A stretch of 64,000 nucleotides of DNA from contig CALKFG010000001.1 of NCBI GenBank assembly GCA_938084575.1, positions 87,548 through 151,547 of the forward strand. Reading direction: 5' to 3'. The stretch comes from an uncultured Hyphomonadaceae bacterium (GTDB lineage: Bacteria > Pseudomonadota > Alphaproteobacteria > Caulobacterales > Hyphomonadaceae). Position numbers and translations under genes: made by a program. Within the stretch, counting starts at the first letter, position 1, and every line of letters begins with the position of its first letter. A model generated the notes under the pieces. That model searched no databases, had not been told where the DNA came from, and was given only the letters and a program-made list of their open reading frames with translations. Positions 34,302 through 43,171 of this stretch are shown here, piece by piece.

Positions 34302-35381
34302 ATGGATGGTTTTCAAGGCAAAACGGCGGGGCGACCCGCTCTCAATTACCCGCATGGGGACTTCGTGCCTGACGTTGGCGACATCTTCGAAGTGGCAAGT
34401 GGCGTGCATTGGGTTCGCATGCCGCTTCCATTCTCGTTGAAATGGATCAATCTCTGGCTGATCGACGATGGTGAACGCGGCTGGACTCTCGTCGATACCG
34501 GGATGCCCTTAGAGCCGACAAAGGCCGCTTGGCGTAAGATTTTTGAAGAAAAACTGGGCGGTCGTCCGATTTGGCGTGTGATCGTGACCCATATGCATCC
34601 CGATCATATCGGCAATGCTGGGTGGGTTGTACGCAAATTCCCGGGTGCTGAACTCTGGATAAGCCGGCTTGAGTATCTCAGCTGCCGTATGCTTGTCGCC
34701 GATACCGGCCGGACCGCGCCTGAGGACGGTGTCCGATTTTATCGACAGGCTGGTTGGTCGGATGATCAGATCGAGACCTACAAGACGCGTTTTGGGGGGT
34801 TTGGGCGTGCGGTATCGCGTTTGCCGGACTCCTATTTTAGGCTTGAGGACGAGCTCAAGTTTGAAATGGCCGGTCAAACCTGGCAGGTGGTGATTGGTAA
34901 TGGCCATTCGCCCGAGCATGCCTGTCTCTTCTGCCCGGCGCTGAATGTTGTCATTTCAGGTGACCAATTACTGCCAAAAATTTCGTCTAATGTTTCGGTT
35001 TTCCCAACTGAGCCAAAGGGCAACCCTTTGGCTGACTGGCTCAACAGCTGTGAAAAACTTAAACGCATTTTGCCCGCCGGCGTTCTGGTTCTGCCCGCGC
35101 ATAATGAACCCTTCACCGGTGCGCATGAGCGGCTGGACCACCTTATTCGCGGCCATCACATTGCACTTCGGCGCTTGTCTCAAAGGCTGGGCCAAGCCCC
35201 CCGTCGGGTGGTGGATGTCTTTCCCGCTATTTTTGGCCGGGCCATCGGGGATGACGTGCTCAGCATGGCCACAGGCGAAGCCTTGGCACACCTGAACTAT
35301 CTGGTGGCGGCTGGAGATGCCGTGGGCATAGAAAGCTCAGATGGAGTGACCTGGTTTCAGGCGGCGTCCAGCGCGGCCTGA
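34302..35381 (+). CDS. MBL-fold metallo-hydrolase
   Basis: 359 residues (ATG 34257 would add 15). The metal signature THMHPDHIGNAG is at about residues 103-114 from this start; GNGHSPEHACLFC and VISGDQLLP supply further ligands. The C-terminal extension of about 100 residues is rich in Leu/Arg (LIRGHHIALRRLSQRLGQ), like the group of lactonase/hydrolases seen beside acyl-CoA genes. Substrate unknown. It is preceded by no clear Shine-Dalgarno sequence. Confidence 0.83.
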   Translation: MDGFQGKTAGRPALNYPHGDFVPDVGDIFEVASGVHWVRMPLPFSLKWINLWLIDDGERGWTLVDTGMPLEPTKAAWRKIFEEKLGGRPIWRVIVTHMHPDHIGNAGWVVRKFPGAELWISRLEYLSCRMLVADTGRTAPEDGVRFYRQAGWSDDQIETYKTRFGGFGRAVSRLPDSYFRLEDELKFEMAGQTWQVVIGNGHSPEHACLFCPALNVVISGDQLLPKISSNVSVFPTEPKGNPLADWLNSCEKLKRILPAGVLVLPAHNEPFTGAHERLDHLIRGHHIALRRLSQRLGQAPRRVVDVFPAIFGRAIGDDVLSMATGEALAHLNYLVAAGDAVGIESSDGVTWFQAASSAA

Positions 35382-35495
35382 CATTTTTTCACCATGAAGG
35401 TCGCGTTAGGTTCCCGAACGCGATAAGCGCTGTTCTCCGAAAGGCCTTCGCGGCTCGACCGGGAGACAAGGGCTGGATCAGAAAGGACATGTCAT

Positions 35496-36356
35496 ATGGG
35501 CGACCCCGCAAACGCCTCTTCCGTTGAGCCTGCCTCCGGTGGCTTTCGGGAGAAATTGATCAAGGAATTGCGGGAATGGGGTGTTACCCTGTCAATATTT
35601 GTTCCGATCTTTCTCGTTTTTTCCGGGCTAGTCTACGAATTGCGCGTGATCCCCTCGGAAAGCATGGTGCCCAATCTTCAGGTCGGAGACCGGGTCGCCG
35701 TCAATAAATTCGCATATGGATATTCCAGAAACTCGCTCCCATTCAGTCTCGGGCGCTATGTCCCACTTCCAGATGGCCGCCTTTTGGCGAGATTACCGGC
35801 TCGTGGAGATGTCGCGGTTTTTGAGCATCCCCACACACCACGGGTCATGATCAAGCGTATCATCGGTCTTCCCGGCGATGAAATCGCGCTACGGTCCGGC
35901 CAAATCTATCTGAATGGCGCACCGATTGAACGCGAGTTTGTGCGGCGGGTTCGTTATGTGGAGAATGGACGCGGTGGATCAGTTCTGGCCCGGGAATATC
36001 AAGAATCGGATGGCCAGGCGAGCTGGACCAGTCATGTTTGGGAGAATGGCGGAGCGTTCAGCGATACTGTCACATTCCGCGTGCCGGAAGGCCATTATTT
36101 CTTTATGGGCGACAACCGGGACAATTCCCTCGATGGGCGGAGCCTGTCGGGGCATTGCCTGGAGTCTGAGCCAGGCATGATTTCTGATGCAGGATGCCCA
36201 CCGCGCGCGGGTGTGTCCGCGACAAAAGCCTCTATTGGATTTGTCCCGTTTGATAATCTGATAGGACGTGCCGACACGGTGCTCTTCAGCACCTATAGCT
36301 GTGGTCGTGCCAGCGCCGAGCCGTGTATGAAGCCGAGATTGTGGCGCGGGCTGTAA
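35496..36356 (+). CDS. lepB: Signal peptidase I
   Basis: 286-residue leader peptidase. One N-terminal membrane helix (TLSIFVPIFLVFSGLVYEL) precedes the catalytic Ser in IPSESMVPN (Ser56) and the general base Lys in PRVMIKRIIGLPGDE (Lys120), the Ser-Lys dyad. The GDNRDNSLDGR motif (box E) is present. It cleaves signal peptides at the outer face of the inner membrane. AAAGGA lies upstream of ATG 35496. It is a stand-alone gene here rather than in the usual lepB-rnc operon. Confidence 0.95.
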   Translation: MGDPANASSVEPASGGFREKLIKELREWGVTLSIFVPIFLVFSGLVYELRVIPSESMVPNLQVGDRVAVNKFAYGYSRNSLPFSLGRYVPLPDGRLLARLPARGDVAVFEHPHTPRVMIKRIIGLPGDEIALRSGQIYLNGAPIEREFVRRVRYVENGRGGSVLAREYQESDGQASWTSHVWENGGAFSDTVTFRVPEGHYFFMGDNRDNSLDGRSLSGHCLESEPGMISDAGCPPRAGVSATKASIGFVPFDNLIGRADTVLFSTYSCGRASAEPCMKPRLWRGL

Positions 36357-36402
36357 CAGGGCAGAACTTGCTTGAAGGCATGCGCCGAACCGGGCTAAGG
36401 CT

Positions 36403-37053
36403 ATGAAGCGTCAAATAGTCGACGGATGGGGCGATATGGGTGACCAATCTAAATCTGAGCTCCTTAGAGGGCCCATTATCGTGTCGCGGCATGGCCGGCC
36501 GGCCTTGGACCGTACAGCGGGACCCAAGCTGAATTGGGTCGATTACCGGGATTGGTGGGAGCGCTATGAGCTTGGAAGTCTGGCAAAGGACCAGGCCCCT
36601 CCCGAAGGATTGGTTGAGGCGGTCGCAAATACCGACTTGGTCCTGAGTTCGGCAAGGGCGCGAGCGATTGAAACGGCACAGCTGGCGACGCGGGGACGGG
36701 AGCCGACGCCGTATGCTGTTTTCAACGAGGCGCCGCTGCCTCCGCCCCGTCTTGCAAAGCTGTATTTCTTGCCGAAAACCTGGAACATTCTGGCCCGAAT
36801 GGCTTGGTTGCAAGGGCACAGCCTGGACGGTGAAAGTGTTGGGGATGTGCGTGAACGGGCAAAGCAGGCGGCCCTGCACCTGCATAATGCGTCGGAAGGA
36901 ACCAGCGTCTATCTGGCGGCCCATGGCTGGTTCAACCGCATGCTTCGGCGGCCATTGAAACGGCTTGGCTGGGTCTGTATTCGCGATGGTGGAGACGGGT
37001 ATTGGAGCTATCGGGTCTATGAATATCGTGGAAAAGGCGCCTTGAAGGATTGA
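36403..37053 (+). CDS. Histidine phosphatase (phosphoglycerate mutase-like) family protein
   Basis: 216 residues. The phosphorylated His lies in IVSRHGRPALD (RHG motif, about residue 30) and the second catalytic His in LAAHGWFNRML (about 170). The internal acid/cap helices are short. Substrate unknown: SixA- or RNA-related and phosphosugar roles are both possible. The start could be ATG 36436. It stands between lepB and the xseB-ispA-dxs operon, separate from both. Confidence 0.8.
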   Translation: MKRQIVDGWGDMGDQSKSELLRGPIIVSRHGRPALDRTAGPKLNWVDYRDWWERYELGSLAKDQAPPEGLVEAVANTDLVLSSARARAIETAQLATRGREPTPYAVFNEAPLPPPRLAKLYFLPKTWNILARMAWLQGHSLDGESVGDVRERAKQAALHLHNASEGTSVYLAAHGWFNRMLRRPLKRLGWVCIRDGGDGYWSYRVYEYRGKGALKD

Positions 37054-37111
37054 GGCGGCTGATTTGGCTGTCTAGGGTGGTCGGGCGGTTGATGGAGACA
37101 TGTGGGATAAT

Positions 37112-37354
37112 ATGGCCGAAACAGCGCTGAATAAGATGAGCTTCGAGGAGGCCCTCGCTGAGCTTGAAGTAATAGTGAAAAAGCTTGAGCAGGGCGATGT
37201 CGATCTGGAGCAGTCCATCACCATTTATGAGCGGGGTGCGGCGCTCAAGAGCCACTGTGAAGCCCGTCTCAAGGCCGCGGAGCTTAAGGTCGAGCAGATC
37301 GTTCAGGGACCCGAGGGGGCGCCCGTGACGGAGGCGGCAGCCCTACAAGGATGA
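37112..37354 (+). CDS. xseB: Exodeoxyribonuclease VII small subunit
   Basis: 80-residue acidic, helical protein. It shows the family core MSFEEALAELEVIVKKLEQG and SITIYERGAALKSHCEARLK. XseB wraps around XseA in exonuclease VII, which degrades single-stranded DNA. ATG 37112 is preferred over 37100 for its fit with usual lengths; spacing to GGAG at 37094 is poor for either. It overlaps ispA at ATGA, the usual operon arrangement. Confidence 0.93.
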   Translation: MAETALNKMSFEEALAELEVIVKKLEQGDVDLEQSITIYERGAALKSHCEARLKAAELKVEQIVQGPEGAPVTEAAALQG

Positions 37355-38253
37355 CGGGGCAGGCTGACATCGATTTTGGTCAGAGGCTGACTGAGATTGC
37401 CGATCGTGTCACGGTCGCGCTTGACCAGCTTATTCCGCCAGCGCAGGGCCCTGAAGCCGACTTGATGCGGGCCATGCGGCACGCCGCGCTTGCCAATGGC
37501 AAGCGGATGCGGCCGTTCTACATCATTGAAACGGGTGCACTGTTCGAGTCACCTGACAAAACACTCCTGCGGACGGCGGCCGCGCTGGAATGTGTGCACA
37601 CTTATTCCCTCGTCCATGATGACTTGCCCTGTATGGATGATGACGATTTCAGGCGCGGTCAGCCGACGGTGCACCGCGCCTTTAATGAAGCAACAGCTGT
37701 TCTGGCCGGAGATGCGCTCCTGACATTGGCATTTAAGATACTGGCCAGTTCTGAGACCCATCCCGACCCGATCATCCGGCTCAGATTAATCGAACGGTTG
37801 GCCGATGCTTCGGGGGCTTGCGGCATGGTAGGTGGTCAGATGATCGACATGCTTGAGCACAATGCCCCACGGGACTTGAACACGATTACCCGGATGCAGC
37901 GGCTCAAGACCGGCGCTTTGATTTATTATTCGGTCGAGGCGGCCGGCATTATCGGCGGTGCCAATGAGGCTGAACGCAACGCCTTGCATGGTTTTGCTCA
38001 CGATCTTGGTCTGGCCTATCAGATTGCAGACGACATTCTTGACGTGGACGGAGACGAAACGCTCGTCGGGAAGCCTTTGCGAACGGATGCGGGGGCAGGC
38101 AAGGCGAATTTTGTGACCCTGCTCGGCGTTGACCAGGCGCGTGAGCGTGTTCGCATATTGGCGGACCAGGCCCGCACGCATCTTTCAATTTTCGGCACGC
38201 GCGCGGGTGTGTTGTTGCAGTCGGTTGATTTTGTTCTGGATCGTCCGCGCTAA
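37351..38253 (+). CDS. ispA: Farnesyl diphosphate synthase
   Basis: 300-residue polyprenyl synthase that condenses IPP with DMAPP and geranyl-PP. The first Asp-rich motif is DDLPCMDDDDFRRG (about 85-98), the second is DDILDVDGD (about 227-235), with KTGALI between. The synthase helices and C-terminal LSIFG are typical. The ATG overlaps the xseB stop. Product feeds quinones, hopanoids and undecaprenyl-PP. Confidence 0.95.
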   Translation: MTGQADIDFGQRLTEIADRVTVALDQLIPPAQGPEADLMRAMRHAALANGKRMRPFYIIETGALFESPDKTLLRTAAALECVHTYSLVHDDLPCMDDDDFRRGQPTVHRAFNEATAVLAGDALLTLAFKILASSETHPDPIIRLRLIERLADASGACGMVGGQMIDMLEHNAPRDLNTITRMQRLKTGALIYYSVEAAGIIGGANEAERNALHGFAHDLGLAYQIADDILDVDGDETLVGKPLRTDAGAGKANFVTLLGVDQARERVRILADQARTHLSIFGTRAGVLLQSVDFVLDRPR

Positions 38254-38294
38254 AAAAGTCAGTATAGTCGATAAGCTTCTTGGAGTAACCCGCA

Positions 38295-40223
38295 ATGACC
38301 GTTCTGCCGAATGCCCGACTGCTCGACTCTGTTCATAGCCCGTCCGATCTGAAAGGGTTGTCCCGGGACGAGCTGAAGCAGGTCGCGGACGAGGTTCGGC
38401 ACGAGGTGATCGACGCGGTCTCTGTTACCGGCGGGCATCTCGGCGCGGGTCTGGGTGTCGTTGAACTGACCGTCGCGATTCACGCCACTTTCGATGCGCC
38501 GAAGGATAAGTTGATCTGGGATGTCGGCCATCAGTGCTACCCGCATAAAATTCTGACTGGCCGGCGCGATCGTATCAAGACGCTGCGCCAGGGCGGGGGT
38601 CTGTCTGGGTTTACCAAGCGCGCCGAGAGTGAATACGATCCCTTCGGCGCGGCCCATGCCTCGACCTCGATTTCAGCGGGGCACGGTTTCTCTGTCGCGC
38701 GCGAGCTGAAGGGTGACGATTTTCATGTCATCTCCGTGATTGGCGATGGGGCAATGACCGCGGGCATGGCATATGAGGCCATGAACAATGTCGGTGGCGA
38801 TCAGATCCGCCAGATTGTCATTCTGAATGATAATGACATGTCGATCGCGCCGCCTGTCGGTGCCATGAGCCACTATTTTTCAAGGCTGGTGTCCAGCCGG
38901 TCCTATCGTGGCCTTCGGGAATTTGCCAAAAGCGTCGCCAGACCCATCGGACTTGAAAATGCGGGTCGCAAGGCCGAGGAGTATTTGCGCGGGTTTGCCA
39001 TGGGCGGCACCATGTTCGAGGAAATGGGCTTTTATTATGTCGGCCCGGTTGATGGTCATGACCTCGACGTGCTGTTGCCGGTTCTGGAAAATGTCAAGCA
39101 AATGCAACGCCCTGTCTTGCTCCATGTGGTGACGCAGAAGGGCAAGGGCTATGATCCTGCCGAAAACAGTGCCGATAAGTACCATGGAGTCAGCCGGTTC
39201 AACGTCGTCACGGGAGAACAGCAAAAGGGGCAGCCCTCTGCCCCCAGTTTCACGTCAATATTCGGGCAGACTCTGGTGAAACTGGCAGAGCATGATCCCC
39301 GCATCTGCACGGTGACGGCCGCCATGCCATCGGGTACGGGCGTCAACATATTCAGTCAGAAGTATCCTGACAGGGCGATTGATGTCGGCATTGCCGAACA
39401 GCATGCGGTCACGATGGCTGCGGGCATGGCTGCAGAAGGGCTGAGGCCTTATGCGGCGATTTATTCCACCTTCCTGCAGCGTGGCTATGATCAGGTCGTT
39501 CACGATGTTGCCATTCAGAGCCTGCCGGTTCGATTCGCGATTGATCGCGCCGGACTTGTTGGGGCTGATGGCCCGACCCATGCCGGAAGCTTTGACATCG
39601 GCTATCTTGGGGCCCTGCCCGGAATGGTTTGCATGGCCGCTGCGGACGAGGCTGAGCTGGTAAATATGATCGCGACGGCGAATGAAATTGACGACCGGCC
39701 AAGTGCCTTTCGGTATCCCAGGGGGGAGGGCTTCGGCATAGCCCTGCCGGATCTGCCGACGCCGCTCGAGATCGGCAAAGGGCGTGTGTTGCGAGAGGGT
39801 ACGTCGATTGCGCTGCTGTCCTATGGCGCCAGATTATATGAATGCCTCAAGGCCGCCGACATGCTGTCAGCCCAGGGGCTCACCTGTACAGTGGCAGATG
39901 CGCGCTTTGCCAAGCCGCTGGATGCTGAGCTGACTGAGCGTCTCGCCAAGAACCATGAGGTTCTGATCACGATTGAGGAGGGCGCCATGGGTGGATTTGG
40001 CGCATTTGTGCTGCAGCACCTTGCTAGCGTCGGGGCTCTGGATGCCGGGGTCAAGATTCGAACGATGCATCTGCCTGACCAATTCCAGGATCACGATAAG
40101 CCGGAAAAAATGTACGCTGAAGCTGGTTTGCTGGCCGGCGATATTGCCGCCCGGGCCATCTCGGCGCTTGGCCGGGGCGACGCTGCGGAGATTGAACGCC
40201 TGTTGAGCGTATCGCCAGCCTGA
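38295..40223 (+). CDS. dxs: 1-deoxy-D-xylulose-5-phosphate synthase
   Basis: 642-residue thiamine-diphosphate enzyme of the MEP pathway. [18 protein letters not shown] is the ThDP-binding GDG...N motif, [18 protein letters not shown] the transketolase dimer/cofactor region, and [18 protein letters not shown] the Pyr-domain signature. It makes DXP from pyruvate and glyceraldehyde-3-phosphate, completing the xseB-ispA-dxs operon for isoprenoid precursors. GGAG precedes the ATG by about 9 nt. Confidence 0.96.
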   Translation: MTVLPNARLLDSVHSPSDLKGLSRDELKQVADEVRHEVIDAVSVTGGHLGAGLGVVELTVAIHATFDAPKDKLIWDVGHQCYPHKILTGRRDRIKTLRQGGGLSGFTKRAESEYDPFGAAHASTSISAGHGFSVARELKGDDFHVISVIGDGAMTAGMAYEAMNNVGGDQIRQIVILNDNDMSIAPPVGAMSHYFSRLVSSRSYRGLREFAKSVARPIGLENAGRKAEEYLRGFAMGGTMFEEMGFYYVGPVDGHDLDVLLPVLENVKQMQRPVLLHVVTQKGKGYDPAENSADKYHGVSRFNVVTGEQQKGQPSAPSFTSIFGQTLVKLAEHDPRICTVTAAMPSGTGVNIFSQKYPDRAIDVGIAEQHAVTMAAGMAAEGLRPYAAIYSTFLQRGYDQVVHDVAIQSLPVRFAIDRAGLVGADGPTHAGSFDIGYLGALPGMVCMAAADEAELVNMIATANEIDDRPSAFRYPRGEGFGIALPDLPTPLEIGKGRVLREGTSIALLSYGARLYECLKAADMLSAQGLTCTVADARFAKPLDAELTERLAKNHEVLITIEEGAMGGFGAFVLQHLASVGALDAGVKIRTMHLPDQFQDHDKPEKMYAEAGLLAGDIAARAISALGRGDAAEIERLLSVSPA

Positions 40224-40312
40224 TAGCGGCCCCCCAGTTTCCCCAGTCTCGCCTTAGTTTCACCATGCGCGGATCGGATCCCTTGAGGCGTAGGCTTTAA
40301 GCGGAGATTGCC

Positions 40313-40969
40313 ATGACAAAGCTCGGTTCGACCTTGATATCTCTTGTCGCCCTGGCGGCCTGTTCAACGGTGGAGGATCCGGCGCCGGGGCGCCGTGTTG
40401 GTGAGCTGTTGCCTGCCAGTTCATCTGGAGTTGCGGATCCTTTTGACCTCGCCTTGCGGACGGTCGATCATTTGGTTGAAGCCGGGAATGAGCAGAAGGC
40501 CATTGATCGCCTGACTCAGCTGCTTGGTCAGGCGACCCTGAGTTCGACACAGCAAGCGGAGATCCTGGCCTATCGCGCCCGCCTGCGCGGGGGGGCGGGC
40601 CATGATCTCGAAGGGGCTGTGTCAGATTATGATCGTTTGATCTCGCGCTTTTCTGAAACGGCAGTGGCTGGGCGGTCGGCTGGCGCGGCGGCTCAGGCGC
40701 GCCTTGAAGCGGCCCTGCTTCTTGATCAGCTGGAGCGCGGTGATCTGACCCCGACAGAGATGTTTGAGGTCCTTTTCCGTCTCGGACGCCATCAGGATGC
40801 CGCTGACCTGATGCTGCATCGAAATCTGAAGCCTGACGACCCCTTCATTCTGGACATGTATCAGATTGGGTTTCTCTGTTCAGATCCGGGGCTCACCGGA
40901 CCGGACTACGACGTGACCACGCCAGATGGTGCATTTCTGAGATTAAAGTTCTGCGATTTTGGCAAATAG
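40313..40969 (+). CDS. Lipoprotein with TPR-like helical repeats
   Basis: 218 residues. The signal peptide ends in VALAAC, so Cys17 should be lipidated. The central part is helical with TPR-like periodicity (ALRTVDHLVEAGNEQKAIDRLTQL; a second repeat near 85-110). I recognise no specific family. It may act in the envelope as a scaffold. It follows dxs by about 90 bp. Confidence 0.65.
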   Translation: MTKLGSTLISLVALAACSTVEDPAPGRRVGELLPASSSGVADPFDLALRTVDHLVEAGNEQKAIDRLTQLLGQATLSSTQQAEILAYRARLRGGAGHDLEGAVSDYDRLISRFSETAVAGRSAGAAAQARLEAALLLDQLERGDLTPTEMFEVLFRLGRHQDAADLMLHRNLKPDDPFILDMYQIGFLCSDPGLTGPDYDVTTPDGAFLRLKFCDFGK

Positions 40970-41278
40970 CCGCCAAAAGTGGCTTGCGTCTTGGGTCGAA
41001 GCCTGTTGACTGGCACAGGGGTTGCATGGGGCCAGGTGTAGATTAGGCCGTCCGTTCAACATGCATTTTATTTTCACCGTCATTTGCGCCGCCCTCGCAG
41101 CGGCTTTTTCGCTGGTCCTGCTGTCGCCCGAGGCGAATCTGACCGCCGAGCAGGTTTCAATCGAGTCTGTGACCGATCCAGACCTCTGATAGTCGGGGAT
41201 CCGGCTAACGCGGCGTCGCCTCTTTTCCTCGGCCCTATATTCGCGCATATCCTGGTGGGAAACCATTTGGAGAAACAT
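40970..41278. other. 309-bp gap before the acyl-CoA synthetase gene
   Basis: Between the lipoprotein and synthetase genes there is no recognisable gene except the possible 42-codon small ORF listed separately. The stretch includes the probable promoter of the synthetase gene but no clear terminator stem. Confidence 0.35.
41061..41189 (+). CDS. Possible small secreted or membrane protein, 42 aa
   Basis: ATG to TGA gives 42 residues: a hydrophobic first half (FIFTVICAALAAAFSLVLLS, with AAA near a cleavage-like site) and an acidic second half ending VTDPDL. The composition suits a signal peptide or a single membrane segment. No strong ribosome site is visible (TTAGG only), and I know no homologue, so this may be a chance reading frame. 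Confidence 0.3.
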   Translation: MHFIFTVICAALAAAFSLVLLSPEANLTAEQVSIESVTDPDL

Positions 41279-43021
41279 ATGTCTGCAGCATTGCCAGAGA
41301 ATTGGCCGGTCATGTCAATCGCCGAAGCCAATGCGGCCATAGCGGCCTCCGACACCCCGCTGAAACTGGGCGACGGAATCGTCAATGGCGTGCCCATGCG
41401 GGTCTATATTGATGCGCCACCGACCATTCGGAGCATCCTCGAAATGGCGACGGAATGGGGCGACCGGGATTTCCTCGTCTATGACGATGAGCGCGTGAGC
41501 TTTGCCGCCTTTCGACGGGCCGTTGAGCACTTTGCCGGCCTGTTGCGGGAGGATTACGGGATTCGCAAAGGCGACCGCATCGCCATTATCATGCGGAACT
41601 ATCCGCAATGGCCGGTCCCGTTTTTCGCAGCCTTGTCTATCGGTGCGATCGCGACGCCCATGAATTCCTGGTGGACAGGCGACGAGCTGGAATATGGCCT
41701 GCAGGATTCCGGCGCCCGGATCGCTGTTGTTGATCCCCTCATCCTCGAACGAATCGAGCCTGTCCTCGATGCTTTGCCGGATCTGGAATCGGTCATTGTC
41801 GCTCGGGCGACCGCGCGGAGCGAAAATCCAAAAATAACCTCTATGGAAGACCTGATCGGTCCGACGGAGCGTTGGTCCAGCCTGGCCGAGATGGGCTTGC
41901 CGCCAGTTGATTTAGGCCCGGATGATGATGCCACGCTGATGTACACTTCCGGCACGACGGGACGACCTAAGGGGGCTTTGGCGACCCACAGGGCAATTAT
42001 CTCGAATATTCTGAACTCCATGACCTGCCAGATGCGCATGCTTCTGCGTCGGGGGGAGGCGCCGCCCGCGCCAGAAGACCGTGAGCCGGGCGCCACGCTG
42101 CTGGCAATACCCTTCTTTCATGCCACAGGCGCATTTGCGATTCTCATTCCCAGCATGCTTCGGGGAGACAAGATTGTCTCCATGTACAAATGGGATGCGG
42201 GTCAGGCACTGCCGATTATCGAGCGGGAGCGGATCTCGGCGGTTGGCGGCGTCCCGGCCATTGCCTGGCAATTGCTGGAGCATCCCGAGCGGGACCAATA
42301 CGATTTGTCCTCAATTCAGGCCGTCTCCTATGGGGGCGCGCCATCTGCTCCGGAGCTGGTCTCAACAATTAAGAAGCATGTTCCCGACGCGGCGCCCGGA
42401 AATGGTTGGGGCATGACCGAAACGTGCGCGACCTCCACGCTCAATATTGGCGAGGATTATGTGAACCGCCCCAATAGCGCCGGGGCTGCACCCGGTGCCG
42501 TCGAGCTGAAGATCGTCGACCCTGAGGGAAAAATCCTGCCGGTGGGTGAAGTCGGCGAGTTATGGTGCAAAGGCCCTATGAACTGTCGTCTTTACTGGAA
42601 CAAGCCGGAGGCCACGGAAGACACCTTCGTCGATGGCTGGGTGGTCACGGGGGATTTGGCCAGGCTTGATGAGGAGGGGTTCCTGTATCTGGTGGATCGG
42701 GCCAAGGACATGCTGATCCGTGGTGGAGAGAATATCTATTGCATTGAGGTGGAGAGTGCACTTTACGATCACCCGGCCGTGATGGATGCGTCTGTTGTAG
42801 GTATTCCGCACAAGATTCTGGGGCAGGAGGTTGGCGCAGTTGTTCAGCTCAAGCCCGGCCTGTCGGTCACACAGGATGAATTGCGTGCGCATGTTGCCAG
42901 CCAGATTGCATCTTTCAAAGTCCCGGTTGAAATCCAGTTTCAGAGCGACCCTCTGCCGCGCAATGCCAACGGGAAAATTCTCAAACCTGAGCTCCGCGAT
43001 CGGTTTGCGGCGCGCAGCTGA
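41279..43021 (+). CDS. Acyl-CoA synthetase (AMP-forming)
   Basis: 580-residue ANL-superfamily enzyme that activates a carboxylic acid with ATP and CoA. The P-loop-like TLMYTSGTTGRPKGA (about 219-233), GWGMTETC (motif A5), DGWVVTGDLARLDEEGFLYLVDRAKD (A8 hinge) and the C-terminal Lys in PRNANGKILK (A10) are all present. The start at ATG 41279 follows GGAG; the longer ORF from 41084 would overlap the small ORF. Chain-length preference cannot be inferred. Confidence 0.88.
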   Translation: MSAALPENWPVMSIAEANAAIAASDTPLKLGDGIVNGVPMRVYIDAPPTIRSILEMATEWGDRDFLVYDDERVSFAAFRRAVEHFAGLLREDYGIRKGDRIAIIMRNYPQWPVPFFAALSIGAIATPMNSWWTGDELEYGLQDSGARIAVVDPLILERIEPVLDALPDLESVIVARATARSENPKITSMEDLIGPTERWSSLAEMGLPPVDLGPDDDATLMYTSGTTGRPKGALATHRAIISNILNSMTCQMRMLLRRGEAPPAPEDREPGATLLAIPFFHATGAFAILIPSMLRGDKIVSMYKWDAGQALPIIERERISAVGGVPAIAWQLLEHPERDQYDLSSIQAVSYGGAPSAPELVSTIKKHVPDAAPGNGWGMTETCATSTLNIGEDYVNRPNSAGAAPGAVELKIVDPEGKILPVGEVGELWCKGPMNCRLYWNKPEATEDTFVDGWVVTGDLARLDEEGFLYLVDRAKDMLIRGGENIYCIEVESALYDHPAVMDASVVGIPHKILGQEVGAVVQLKPGLSVTQDELRAHVASQIASFKVPVEIQFQSDPLPRNANGKILKPELRDRFAARS

Positions 43022-43171
43022 AACCGGTAAATTGGGACATCGGTGTCTGGCCCGTCTCGGACGCCCGGTCACGGGCAATGATCACTGCCGGCCGGAAACG
43101 GGGTGCAGTGTGATGGATTTAAAAGCCGGTTGGTCGCGGCTCAGCGCACGTTAAAAGCAAGGACGAAAATC

